A stretch of DNA of 64,000 nucleotides, from assembly GCA_012960475.1 (NCBI GenBank), contig DUBE01000035.1, positions 34,796-98,795 of the forward strand, in the 5' to 3' direction. The position numbers and the translations under genes are program-made. Position 1 is the first letter of the stretch; each line of letters begins with the position of its first letter. Under the pieces are notes generated by a model. The model ran no database searches, was not told the origin of the DNA, and saw only the letters and a program-made list of their open reading frames with translations. Of this stretch, positions 34,462 through 42,951 are shown piece by piece. This DNA is from Planctomycetota bacterium (GTDB taxonomy: Bacteria; Planctomycetota; UBA1135; GCA-002686595).

Positions 34462-35996
34462 GTCCCGTCCCTCCGTCGGCGATCACGCAGCATCCGCAAC
34501 GGATCCACATGGGGATCTCCACGCCAGACATAGAAGAGGGCCGCTAGCGTCTGGGCCGCCACAAAGGCCAAACCCACAGTGAACAGAGGCCAGAAACCAC
34601 TTGCCCCCGGCCCCATCTTGACCAGCAGCAGCAATCCCAATCCAGGCAAGAGTCCCAGCCCTACCCGCCCGAGGGAATAGGCAGTCCACTCCAAGGGTCG
34701 TACCTGGAGGGTCTTGCGCGCCCCCGCGATGAAGATCAGTGAGAAGATCACATTTGGAATCGCCGTTCCCAGGGCTACTCCCCAGATTCCGTGCGTACGG
34801 ACGAGAATCAGGGACAGGGCAAGGTTCCCAATGCCCATTGCGAGCAGCCCCAATGCCGGACCACGGGGATTGCCCGAGCCAAGCAGGATTGGCAAGGCCA
34901 CTCCACGAACGGGCAGGAACAACAGGAACGATGCCATCAGCACCTGTAGCAGGGGGCCTGCTGCTGGATCGTATTCATCTCCCAACCACCAGTCGAGAAA
35001 CTCCGGCCCAAAAACCAACAGATACGAGCCCAAGGTAAGGACTATGAACACCGCCACCTTGGACCACTTGAACAACAAGTCTCGCAACTCGTTCTCTTCA
35101 TCGCGCGCGCGCATGGCTGCCGCTGCTGGCATGACCACCATGCCAATCGCAAGCAGTAGATTGATCAGCGGATCGAACACCTTGTTCGCCATGCCATAGA
35201 CCGCTACGTCTTTGGGCAACATGTGGGCTGCGACCACCAGCGCGTCTACCTTGAATGCCAGCAGAGCGCCCATGTTCAGCAAGAAGGCAAAAATCCCAAA
35301 GGACAGCAGCTTGCGTGCCTGATTCATGGAAAGGGCCGAGGGCCGGAAGTGCATACCCTTGTGGCGCTTGCGAGAGACCATCAGGGCTGCGGTGAACTCA
35401 AAGACTGCTACCGCTACTTGTACCAGCGCCAGCGTGCGCAGGGATGTGTCCCAGGTCAAAGCTGCAATGGTCAATCCGAGGCGCAACAACATGCCCGCTC
35501 CCATGATCAAGTTGCGAGGCACAAAGTCATGAAAGGCCTCAAAGACCGCATAGGGCAGGCGCAGGCAGAACCCCGCCGCAAGGTTGATCAGAACGATGGC
35601 AAGGGCTGTGCGCGTGTCCAGGATCGCAGCCCCATCCAGGGACCAGCGCTGGCTCTCAAGCAGTCGGTCCTCAAAGCCCCACCACATGAAACCGCCAGCC
35701 GTCAGGGCTGCGCCTGCCAGCATCAGGGTCAGGGTCAGGCTCTGACCCAGGGCCTCCTTTGCTCCGCGCTCATCATCGCGCCCGATGGCCCTGCTGATCG
35801 CGCGCACAGTGGCCATGGGAACTCCCAGGATCATCAACTGCAGGGGTCCAGCTGCCGCGATGACCGCCTCCCAAATGCCAAAGGTCTCCTGGCCAAGCAC
35901 GTTCAAGGTGAAACGTGCCAGGATCATGAAGATCAGGATCTGGAGGACATTGAGGGCCCAGTTGGAGGAGATGTTCTTGAGCACAGGTCCTGTCAA
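34458..35996 (-). CDS. Wzx-like polysaccharide flippase (MVF/MATE-type)
   Basis: A 512-residue inner-membrane protein with about 12-14 membrane segments, of the oligosaccharide-flippase (polysaccharide biosynthesis protein) superfamily that moves lipid-linked glycans across the membrane. Typical features are the early FGIWEAVIAAAGPLQLMILG, the basic loop RAISRAIGRDDERGAKEALG, the central MANKVFDPLINLLLAIG and ALPILLGSGNPRGPALGLL in the second half. The short segment after the last helix ends basic. It overlaps the downstream SGNH gene by 4 bp and starts 45 bp after another SGNH gene, together a three-gene operon for an O-antigen or capsule-like glycan. Confidence 0.9.
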   Translation of the reverse strand: MTGPVLKNISSNWALNVLQILIFMILARFTLNVLGQETFGIWEAVIAAAGPLQLMILGVPMATVRAISRAIGRDDERGAKEALGQSLTLTLMLAGAALTAGGFMWWGFEDRLLESQRWSLDGAAILDTRTALAIVLINLAAGFCLRLPYAVFEAFHDFVPRNLIMGAGMLLRLGLTIAALTWDTSLRTLALVQVAVAVFEFTAALMVSRKRHKGMHFRPSALSMNQARKLLSFGIFAFLLNMGALLAFKVDALVVAAHMLPKDVAVYGMANKVFDPLINLLLAIGMVVMPAAAAMRARDEENELRDLLFKWSKVAVFIVLTLGSYLLVFGPEFLDWWLGDEYDPAAGPLLQVLMASFLLFLPVRGVALPILLGSGNPRGPALGLLAMGIGNLALSLILVRTHGIWGVALGTAIPNVIFSLIFIAGARKTLQVRPLEWTAYSLGRVGLGLLPGLGLLLLVKMGPGASGFWPLFTVGLAFVAAQTLAALFYVWRGDPHVDPLRMLRDRRRRDGT

Positions 35997-36041
35997 TATC
36001 GGTTGTGGAGTGGGCCAGATCCCCTGTCACATGGGGGGAAA

Positions 36042-36782
36042 TCAGCGTCCGAGTGCTTCTCCGAGGGGGCCACTATTCATCTGGATCGCCCGCCAGAGGT
36101 GGTCGTACCCCGCATCGTTCAGGTGTAAGGGGTCGCTGCTGAGGTTCGGGTCAAGGGAGCCATCGGCCAGAGTCAATGGGCTGGCATTGACCGTGATGAA
36201 AGGGATGCTGCGGATATGGCAGAGCTCACCCAGGTTGGAGTTTGCTTCTTCCAGGGCCTCAACCCGTGATTTTTCCATGCTCACCTCGGGCAGCAGGGCC
36301 AGAACGGCGATGGGCGCGGAGGGCCAGAGGAGGGTCGCTTGATCGATGATACTGGCCCCCAGGTCTCGGATCTGTTCTGGGCTGGCACCTCCGAAGCGAT
36401 GATCGATGGAGGTCATGTAGAGCACAATTCCGCCGGGTTGCGGGGGAATGCCGATGCTCAGGCGTTCGAGCAACTCATCTCCGGATTCAAAGGCGACTCC
36501 CCGGTTGACGGTTGATTCCGCCGGTGCGAGTCGCCCAAGTGGCATGCGCTCGATGATTGAGGACCCAAAAAACACAACTGGGTGGTCTCCAACGATGATT
36601 TCCCTGCGAAAAAGGGCCAAACGTTGCTGGCGGTGTTCCGCTCGGCGGCGGGTCTCTCGAACCTGATGGGGCTCGTAGAGATTGCGCAGCCGCCAGCCTC
36701 CGGGTACCCAGCCAGCCCAGGCGAGGCCCATGTAACAGGCTCCCATGAGGGTCAGGATCAAGGCTGCTCGGCGGAAAGGCAT
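36042..36782 (-). CDS. SGNH/GDSL-type esterase with N-terminal membrane anchor
   Basis: A 246-residue exported, membrane-anchored protein. ATG 36782 gives MPFRRAALILTLMGACYMGL; the frame is open to 36887, but the extra residues are Pro/Gly-rich and unlike a gene start. VVFFGSSIIERMPL (about 65-78) is block I with Ser as likely nucleophile, VNRGVAFESGDELLERL fits block II, and DPLHLNDAGYDHLW near the C-terminus gives Asp-x-x-His. It is the first gene of the SGNH-Wzx-SGNH operon, so an acyl-modifying role on a surface glycan is likely. It is divergent from the VTC gene. Confidence 0.8.
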   Translation of the reverse strand: MPFRRAALILTLMGACYMGLAWAGWVPGGWRLRNLYEPHQVRETRRRAEHRQQRLALFRREIIVGDHPVVFFGSSIIERMPLGRLAPAESTVNRGVAFESGDELLERLSIGIPPQPGGIVLYMTSIDHRFGGASPEQIRDLGASIIDQATLLWPSAPIAVLALLPEVSMEKSRVEALEEANSNLGELCHIRSIPFITVNASPLTLADGSLDPNLSSDPLHLNDAGYDHLWRAIQMNSGPLGEALGR

Positions 36783-37017
36783 GGCCGCTCCAAGCGTGAC
36801 GCCTGGCGGAGGCAAGGGCAAGGGCGCGAGAGGGGGAATATCAGGGTGGTGACCCCTCCCAGAGCTCCCAGGGCGCCTATCAGGCAATTTGCAACATCCA
36901 ACCCCTTGACGGATCAGGAGGTGGGGTTTTGACTATATTACGATCCTGTTATCGCACACTTGAATGCCTGCCCCTGGCTGCCTGTCCTAATCAACGGTCG
37001 GCCTTTTCGATCCGACT
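36783..37017. promoter_or_regulatory. Divergent promoter region between the SGNH operon and the VTC triad
   Basis: A 235-bp gap between divergent units. The only AT-rich patch begins TTGACT at 36929-36934 and runs through TATATTACGATCC to TTATCG at about 36949. TTGACT is a good -35 match, but no -10 lies at 16-18 bp; TTATCG is only about 14 bp away. It is the most promoter-like stretch upstream of the VTC gene. Confidence 0.3.
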
Positions 37018-37722
37018 ATGTTGACTCACGCCTCCCGCCTGGAGCACGAGGAGAAGTATCTCTTGCCTGCCGCCCGCAGTCAGACCGCTCTCGGTTTGCT
37101 GCGGCGGGGACTTCGTGAAGATTCCGACTACCCTCGCGGAAGGGTCCACAGCGTTTACTTCGACACACCGGACTGGAAGCACCTCGCTGAGAAGACCGCT
37201 GGCAATCGGCACAAGACCAAGCTGCGTGTGCGCTGGTATGGTCAGATCGGAAGCAACAGATCCTCGGGCGGTTGCTTTGTGGAGGTCAAGGTGCGGCTTG
37301 GATCGGCCCGCAGCAAGCTCCGTTTGCCCGCGGCTCCCGAAGCGGCGGTCCTAGCCGGGGCACCCCTTTGGGATCCGGTTTTTGGTGATCTAAAGGCGTT
37401 GCTTGGGGAGTTGGGCATTCCCGCCTCGGGCACCCTGCGTCCTGTCTTCGAAGTGGTCTACGATCGGTATAGGTTTGTGGATCCCATCAACCGTGATCGC
37501 ATCAGTCTCGACACGAAGATCCTGATTTCGCGCACGAATCCGCTGGTGTGTCACGGTCGAACGGGCGTTCCGCTATATAACGCGGTAGTGGAGGTCAAGG
37601 GTCCCGGTGGCCGGCTGCCCCGCATCTTGGAGCGCGACCGGCGTCTGAACTTACGGCGTTCCTCTTTTTCGAAATACGAGGCCTGTCACACGGCCGCGAT
37701 CAAGCACGCCCAGTGCACCTGA
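37018..37722 (+). CDS. VTC-domain (polyphosphate polymerase-like) protein
   Basis: A 234-residue soluble protein with the VTC tunnel-fold domain, related to the yeast Vtc4 polyphosphate polymerase and to CYTH/triphosphate-tunnel enzymes. The family pattern is visible: LEHEEKYLLPAA (N-terminal ExK), RVHSVYFDTPDWKHL (about 42-56), KTKLRVRWYG, FVEVKVRLG, then ISLDTKILISR, VVEVKGPGG and the basic tail RRLNLRRSSFSKYEACH. The alternating acidic/basic residues line the tunnel in relatives. It stands 2 bp before a DUF4956 gene and ahead of a CotH gene, a known bacterial neighbourhood. Polymerase activity is inferred, not shown. Confidence 0.88.
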   Translation: MLTHASRLEHEEKYLLPAARSQTALGLLRRGLREDSDYPRGRVHSVYFDTPDWKHLAEKTAGNRHKTKLRVRWYGQIGSNRSSGGCFVEVKVRLGSARSKLRLPAAPEAAVLAGAPLWDPVFGDLKALLGELGIPASGTLRPVFEVVYDRYRFVDPINRDRISLDTKILISRTNPLVCHGRTGVPLYNAVVEVKGPGGRLPRILERDRRLNLRRSSFSKYEACHTAAIKHAQCT

Positions 37723-37724
37723 CT

Positions 37725-38411
37725 ATGGAAGACTTCATTAAGCAACTGGCAGACTTTGGAGAGCGGGGGTTGGCTCAGACGGGCCTCCCCGTTCTTGCCC
37801 TCGCCATGGCCGTCTCCCTGGTTTCATCGTTGTTCATCGCTCACCTTTACCGGGCCTTTTATCAGTCCCGAGCGATTGGCAGTGGAGTGCAAAAGTCATT
37901 CCCCCTGTTGGGTCCCTCGATCACTGCGGTCTTTATCACCATCCAATTTTCACTGCCCCTGTCTTTGGGGCTGCTTGGCGCACTCTCCATTGTCCGTTTT
38001 CGTACGCCAATCAAGGAGCCCGAAGAAATTGCTTTCATCATGCTGGTGGTAGCCGCGTCCTTGTGTTGTGCGACTTTGAATATGCTCTTTCTGGTGATTA
38101 TCTTGGCCACGGCGACAGTGGCTTTGATCATGACTCAGCGTTTTGACAAGAGCGCACAACGCCTCTCTGCAGGCTTGGTTGTGGTACATGTGTCTCAGGG
38201 TGAGGGCGCTACAGCTGTGTTGGCCTATCTAGATGGGCAAATCACGAGAGGCTCTCTCGACAGCATTGTAGAGGAAGGGGATCAGGTAGTGATTTCCTAT
38301 AGTTTTGTTTCTATTCCTGAAAGCACTGTGCCTGAATTGCGTCAGGGTCTTCATGAGGCGGCCGCAGACGCCGAAGTGAACTTGTATTTTGATCAGGGAG
38401 CCACCCTTTAG
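37725..38411 (+). CDS. DUF4956 membrane protein
   Basis: A 228-residue inner-membrane protein of the DUF4956 family. Four hydrophobic segments occupy residues about 17-140; the family signature LGLLGALSIVRFRTPIKEPE (about 86-105) lies between them. The C-terminal 85 residues are soluble and resemble a small ferredoxin-like domain. I start at ATG 37725, 2 nt after the VTC stop; GTG 37713, overlapping the stop, is possible. DUF4956 genes are habitually next to VTC-domain genes, so the pair probably forms a membrane complex that makes or moves a phosphorylated polymer; its precise job is not known. Confidence 0.88.
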   Translation: MEDFIKQLADFGERGLAQTGLPVLALAMAVSLVSSLFIAHLYRAFYQSRAIGSGVQKSFPLLGPSITAVFITIQFSLPLSLGLLGALSIVRFRTPIKEPEEIAFIMLVVAASLCCATLNMLFLVIILATATVALIMTQRFDKSAQRLSAGLVVVHVSQGEGATAVLAYLDGQITRGSLDSIVEEGDQVVISYSFVSIPESTVPELRQGLHEAAADAEVNLYFDQGATL

Positions 38412-38416
38412 AGCCA

Positions 38417-40054
38417 ATGAAGTCGCCGCGAACAGCGTTTCTGCTCGGGCTCCTGGCCATTGTCCTGAATGCTCTTGACGGGACCAGCGTGGTCCATGCT
38501 GGCAAACGTGTCTTGAGCCGTAGTAGTGTGCGTGCGGACCTGCTTGACGGCGGCACACTCGGAAAGAGCCTACGCAAAATGAATCTCGTGGGTACGGCGG
38601 CACCCGACTTCGCGTGGACCTGGGGTCTCAAGAACCGCGATCCACGGCTGGAGGTTCTCTCCGGCGAACAACCCTACATTCCTGACGCCCTCCTGGTTGG
38701 CGAACAACTGCTGGCTGGGTCGCCGTCATTGCTGGCTGTTTCCCTGGCGATTGCGCCAGAGCATCTACAAGATCCCGATGGAGGCATCCTGGCCAATGCT
38801 GATGTGAGGTTAGAGAGGCCAGGCTCCGTTGCTTTGTTTCGGGGCCAGGAACTCTTGTTGCATACTCGCTGTGGAATTTCTCTGCACGGTCACGCCTTCA
38901 AGTACGAGCGTGGTTGGGCCAGCTTCAAGGTCTTCATGCGTGATGAACTCGGTCTTGCGCAACTTCCGCAGGGCGTAATCCAGAGCCCCCTATCCCTACC
39001 TGTCGACCGTTTCCTGGTGAGAGGTGCCTCCTTCGTATCTTCAAACCTTTCATTCGAGGTAGCTAACAGGATTGGAAGCCCAGCTCCTGGAATGGAGCTC
39101 TGCCGTTTGATTCTAAATGGTGAAGACCAGGGGCTCATGTCCTTGACCGAACACTTGACCAGACGCTCTATGGGCCGATGTTTGGGGCACGACGACTTTG
39201 ATTTCTATCGTGCCCGAGGGACCCATACAATTCGAGATACAAAGGCTGGAGAGGCCTTGGAAGACTGGGTCCGGGAGCTCAAACCTTCAGAGTTTACCAC
39301 CCCAATTGTGGGTGACCGTATCGACCTGGACAACCTTGCGCGCCACCTCTTTGCGATCATGTGGTGTGGTGTCGATGATTGGGCTCAGGGTGCACGCGTG
39401 CGGGATCGTCGTGTGGATCATCCTCGTTGGTCTTGGGTGCATTGGGACATGGACCGAGCCTTCAATCGGTCCTATCCCGGTCAGATTATCCGGCCCTGGC
39501 AAAAGGCCGGCATGGACCTTGTTCTGGGTGTTCGTGAGGTGGAGCAACAGGGTGATAGACCAAGGACCTTCATTGATCAGCAACATAGTCTGAGAGCCCT
39601 CTTGTTCAAGGGAATGCTTGCCAACGACCAGGCCTTTCGGGACCTCTTCTTGCGGGTTGCAGCCACAAGCATGAATCACCTGATTCTCGAGGAGTGGATG
39701 GAGCCATTGATTCTGGAGCTTGGAGAGGGGCTTGAGGGCATCGAACGTGGCAGTGCTATCGGGCCCGCCCGGTCGTTCATGAAACATCGCAGTCAGTGGA
39801 TGCTGAATGACATTTGTGTCCTGATGGGGTTTGGTGCTCCGGTTCGTATTCGCTTGCGAGCCCCAATGGGGGCGCAGTTTGAAGTGGATGGTTATCCGGT
39901 GGGGCCTCGGTACGTGGGTTGGTATTTCCCCGGCCAGATGGTCCGCGTGACCTCTTCGGAGTCAATTGGTTGGATAGTTGATGGAGTGAGATCTCGTGGC
40001 ACTGAGATCGAAGTCGAGGCGCAAGGGGATATGCTCATCTTCGCGCGGCCTTAG
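38417..40054 (+). CDS. CotH kinase-family protein
   Basis: A 545-residue, probably exported protein: MKSPRTAFLLGLLAIVLNAL is a likely signal peptide or anchor. It matches the CotH atypical kinase family: LILNGEDQGLMSLTEHLTRR (about 232-251) is the nucleotide-binding core, followed by IDLDNLARHLFAIMWCGVDD and SWVHWDMDRAFNR, whose WDMD supplies the metal-binding Asp. CotH phosphorylates spore-coat proteins in Bacillus, but family members occur in many non-sporulating bacteria beside VTC and DUF4956 genes, as here (5-bp spacing). A role in a surface polyphosphate or protein-phosphorylation system is inference. Confidence 0.85.
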   Translation: MKSPRTAFLLGLLAIVLNALDGTSVVHAGKRVLSRSSVRADLLDGGTLGKSLRKMNLVGTAAPDFAWTWGLKNRDPRLEVLSGEQPYIPDALLVGEQLLAGSPSLLAVSLAIAPEHLQDPDGGILANADVRLERPGSVALFRGQELLLHTRCGISLHGHAFKYERGWASFKVFMRDELGLAQLPQGVIQSPLSLPVDRFLVRGASFVSSNLSFEVANRIGSPAPGMELCRLILNGEDQGLMSLTEHLTRRSMGRCLGHDDFDFYRARGTHTIRDTKAGEALEDWVRELKPSEFTTPIVGDRIDLDNLARHLFAIMWCGVDDWAQGARVRDRRVDHPRWSWVHWDMDRAFNRSYPGQIIRPWQKAGMDLVLGVREVEQQGDRPRTFIDQQHSLRALLFKGMLANDQAFRDLFLRVAATSMNHLILEEWMEPLILELGEGLEGIERGSAIGPARSFMKHRSQWMLNDICVLMGFGAPVRIRLRAPMGAQFEVDGYPVGPRYVGWYFPGQMVRVTSSESIGWIVDGVRSRGTEIEVEAQGDMLIFARP

Positions 40055-40096
40055 GTCTAGGTTCGGCGCTTCTTCCCGCTAGACTGGGACACCTTC

Positions 40097-40858
40097 ATGG
40101 CCCAGAGCAACGCACAGGCCCAGATCGAACTGCACAAGGAGCTAGCCCCGCGCTACGCCTTTCGCTACTCGTTCCCCTTCTCCCGGCGCTTCCAGCAGGA
40201 TTGGCACGCGGAGATGATCTCCCATGTGCCCTCCGGCGCTCAGCGCATCTTGGACCTGGGATGTGGCACGGGTTTCTTCCTGGCCGAGCTGGAGGCTCAG
40301 CATCCTGGAGCGGTTGGCCTTGATATCTCCCACGCCATGTTGAAGGTCTCGGACCGGTATGTGCCCGGCGTGCGACTAGTGACTGGTGATGCGGAGAAGT
40401 TGCCCTTTCAGCCGGCGGCCTTCGATGTGGTCTTTTGCAAGGGCAGTCTGCATCACGTGCGCGATCATGTTGGGTTCTTGACCCACTGCAAGAATGGGTT
40501 GGGAGGTCAAGGGGTCTTGATCATGAGCGAACCCTGCAATGACAACCCTTTCATCCGTTGGGCCAGGGCTCTGATGTATCGCAAGTCCCCTCATTTTGAT
40601 GTGGGGGATCAGGGGTTCACTCGCCGCGGGATCATCACTCTCTGCGAGCAGGCAGGTTTTGAGGTGGTGCTGGCCAAGAAGTATGGGATTTTTGCCTATG
40701 TCTTCGCAGGTTTCCCAGACCATGTGGGAATCTTGCGCTACCTGCCGGGGAATGATCTCTTGACACGATTCTTCCTGGCACTTGACCGGGTGCTCTGCGC
40801 CTTGCCGGGGTTCTCCTTGCTGGGGTTTCATATTGTGCTCGTGGCTCGACCGCGCTGA
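40097..40858 (+). CDS. Class I SAM-dependent methyltransferase (Methyltransf_11 type)
   Basis: A 253-residue cytoplasmic methyltransferase. Motif I is ILDLGCGTGFFLAELE (about 51-66), motif II VGLDISHAML, motif III LVTGDAEKLPFQPAAFDVVF, and motif IV GVLIMSEPCNDNPF. This is the UbiE/Methyltransf_11 layout; C-terminal residues LPGFSLLGFHIVLVARPR form the last strands. Substrate cannot be told; such genes near polysaccharide clusters often modify sugars or lipids. It follows the CotH gene by 42 bp and may share its transcript. Confidence 0.87.
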   Translation: MAQSNAQAQIELHKELAPRYAFRYSFPFSRRFQQDWHAEMISHVPSGAQRILDLGCGTGFFLAELEAQHPGAVGLDISHAMLKVSDRYVPGVRLVTGDAEKLPFQPAAFDVVFCKGSLHHVRDHVGFLTHCKNGLGGQGVLIMSEPCNDNPFIRWARALMYRKSPHFDVGDQGFTRRGIITLCEQAGFEVVLAKKYGIFAYVFAGFPDHVGILRYLPGNDLLTRFFLALDRVLCALPGFSLLGFHIVLVARPR

Positions 40859-40958
40859 GGCCTTTTGCGGAGCAGAGTGGTCAGGACCCGACTGTTCGCC
40901 TCCTGAGTCGGACAGCCAGGGCCACTTGCATGGTCCTTGCGGCGAACAGTGGTTTTGG

Positions 40959-41444
40959 TCAGGAACTCTCGCGGTGGCCCATCACGCCGGTGCACTCGAT
41001 TCCGTTGCGTTCGAGCAAGGCCGCCGTGACTCCAGGTCCGGGGACCGCAATCCCATCCACATGGGTGGTGCAGACCCCGCACGATGGCGATCGTTCCTTG
41101 AGGAAGGCGCGGGTCAGCTGGCGCTCTTGGCAGAGTTCAAGAGCGCCCCGGGCTCCTGCTATGAACTCATCCGTCACATTTCTGCCTTCTGCGGTTCGAA
41201 GGCCCGTCTCGCCATCCAAGACCGCCGACGCCCCTTCCCTCTCTATCCAGGCCGCAGGCCGTGGAGTCGACAGGCCTCCATGCTCTTCGGGACAGAAGGG
41301 GACCGCCCTCATGCCCTCTTGAGTCAATTGCTGCTCCAGGACCCGATCCCGATTGTGCCCCCCGTCATAGCGGCAAGCCTGGCCGAGCAAGCAGGCGCTG
41401 ACCAGGACCTCCTGGAAGGGAACTTTCGTGGGATCCGCAGACAT
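40959..41444 (-). CDS. DUF523 family protein
   Basis: A 161-residue cytoplasmic protein of the DUF523 (YbbK-like) family. It has the two conserved Cys motifs VSACLLGQACRYDGGHN (about 15-31) and LKERSPSCGVC (about 114-124), with FCPEEHGGLSTPRP between them. The Cys set suggests a metal or Fe-S site; no reaction is established. It lies alone on the minus strand between two plus-strand genes. ATG 41444 gives a family-normal start. Confidence 0.9.
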   Translation of the reverse strand: MSADPTKVPFQEVLVSACLLGQACRYDGGHNRDRVLEQQLTQEGMRAVPFCPEEHGGLSTPRPAAWIEREGASAVLDGETGLRTAEGRNVTDEFIAGARGALELCQERQLTRAFLKERSPSCGVCTTHVDGIAVPGPGVTAALLERNGIECTGVMGHRESS

Positions 41445-41630
41445 GACCCCATCCTAGTCCCTCCTGTGGCCGTCACAGCAAGTTCAGGCGCACAGCGCCA
41501 CTTGACGGCAAACCGGGCCCGCTCCTATCCTCTTGCCCCTTCTGTTGCGAGGCTGGTTACGGCTGTCGGCAGAAGGGGTAGCCCCAGGGTTCCCAAGAGC
41601 CCGTTTCATCCCCCCCCAGAGTTTCGCCCC

Positions 41631-42728
41631 ATGCGCCCGGTCCAAGTCCTCTTCCTTCCTCTTGTTCTCGTTCTCCTGCCCTCTCTCCAGGCGGACACGA
41701 TTCATTTGACCGATGGCACTTCGATTGAGGAGGTGAAGGTCAAAGATGAGACTCTGCAGAGCGTGACCTACAAGGAAGGGCGTGAGGAGACCTTGGTGCA
41801 GAGCAATCGCATCCTTTCGATCACCTTTAGTCCCATGCCGACTTTGATTGACCGTGCGGAGGCGGGTCTTGATGAGGACCAGTACATGGGTGCGGTGATG
41901 GGCTACGAGGAGTATATCGCCCAGAACAGCGAGCCCGAGCGCAAGTATCCCTGGGCTCTACCCTATGCCTACTATCGTGTGGTTGAACTGCAGCAGACCA
42001 TGCGTGAATGGGATGCGGTGGTTGTCGCGGTTGATCGCTTGCTGCTCAAAGCAGGGACCTCGCGTTATGCACCTCTGGCGCTGATCAAGAAAGCAGAAGC
42101 ACTTTATGACGGGGGCAAGCCCAAGCAGGCCATGGCAGCCCTTGATGAACTGACTCAATTGAGCAAGAGTGCTCAACTCGGCGGACGCTGGGACATAGAG
42201 GCTGACTTGCGCCGGCTGCTGTTTGACACCCGCCTGAAAGGGCAGGAGAGAGTCAAGAAGCTCGAAGCGCTTTCCTCCCGCGCGGGCGGTACGTACCGGT
42301 CTGCCTGGGGTCGAGCTGAAGTGGCTATTGGCGAGAGCCTGCTCAAGGACAACGATCAGGCGGGTGCCGAGAAAGTCTTCCGTGCGGTCATCAAGGACAG
42401 CGGTTCTGACCGATACGCCCGAGCTGCCGCCTGGTCAGGTGTGGGTGCCTGTCTGTTCAACCGAGCCGCAGCCGCCACCGAGGCTGGTGAGGACGGGGCG
42501 GCGGCCATCTGCCGTGAGTCGGCCTTGGCCCACATGCGTGTGTTGGTGCTCTATCGTGACCAGACCCGGTTCCTTTCCGGGGCGCTCTATTGGGCTGGTC
42601 GCAGCTTTGATCTGATTGGCGATGAGGAGAGTGCCGATAGGGCTCAACGGCTCTATCGCAAGGTGATTCGTAATCACAAGGGGACGCGCTGGGCTGAAGA
42701 GGCCCGAGCGTTCTACAAGAAGCGCTGA
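41631..42728 (+). CDS. Secreted TPR-like protein
   Basis: A 365-residue exported protein of unknown function. ATG 41631 gives MRPVQVLFLPLVLVLLPSLQ, a signal peptide with cleavage near LQADT; the frame is open to 40782 but the upstream part lies over the methyltransferase and DUF523 genes and is not coding. The mature N-terminus (TIHLTDGTSIEEVKVKDETL) is a small beta unit found at the start of many planctomycete exported proteins. From about 80 on it is TPR-like helical (VMGYEEYIAQNSEPERKYPW, AEKVFRAVIKDSGSDRYARA, AQRLYRKVIRNHKGTRWAEE), similar in style to YbgF/BamD-like periplasmic TPR proteins. Confidence 0.75.
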   Translation: MRPVQVLFLPLVLVLLPSLQADTIHLTDGTSIEEVKVKDETLQSVTYKEGREETLVQSNRILSITFSPMPTLIDRAEAGLDEDQYMGAVMGYEEYIAQNSEPERKYPWALPYAYYRVVELQQTMREWDAVVVAVDRLLLKAGTSRYAPLALIKKAEALYDGGKPKQAMAALDELTQLSKSAQLGGRWDIEADLRRLLFDTRLKGQERVKKLEALSSRAGGTYRSAWGRAEVAIGESLLKDNDQAGAEKVFRAVIKDSGSDRYARAAAWSGVGACLFNRAAAATEAGEDGAAAICRESALAHMRVLVLYRDQTRFLSGALYWAGRSFDLIGDEESADRAQRLYRKVIRNHKGTRWAEEARAFYKKR

Positions 42729-42932
42729 CTTCCCAGCCCTTGGTCTGGAAAGGGTCAGTTCAGCAGCTGCCTCAATCAGAATCACCCGCGTACCTGGTCG
42801 GTTCCAGCCTATTTTCTTGGTGCCCAGGAAAAGACGAGGCGAGAGCTCTGATGAGCGTTTCGGGAAACTTCACTGGCGGATTGGGCCCCCCGTATCCACT
42901 CTTTCGGGGTAGCTGGGGTGGAACCTGCTGCT

Positions 42933-42949
42933 GACCTGGGTCGCAGGTC
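42933..42949 (+). promoter_or_regulatory. Inverted repeat just before the sigma-factor start
   Basis: GACCTG-GGTCG-CAGGTC is a perfect 6-bp inverted repeat ending 2 nt before ATG 42952. It includes the only AGG available as a ribosome-binding site for that ATG, so it could hide the site in a hairpin, act as an operator, or hint that translation really starts at 42988 or 43024. Confidence 0.35.
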
Positions 42950-42951
42950 AG

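Noticed and set aside
35223..36128. 301-codon open frame on the plus strand over the Wzx-like gene
   Set aside because: Gln/His-rich shadow of a long membrane-protein gene with no start signal or domain.
40782..42728. 648-residue gene starting inside the methyltransferase
   Set aside because: The first 283 codons overlap the methyltransferase end and the DUF523 gene; the signal peptide at ATG 41631 marks the true start.
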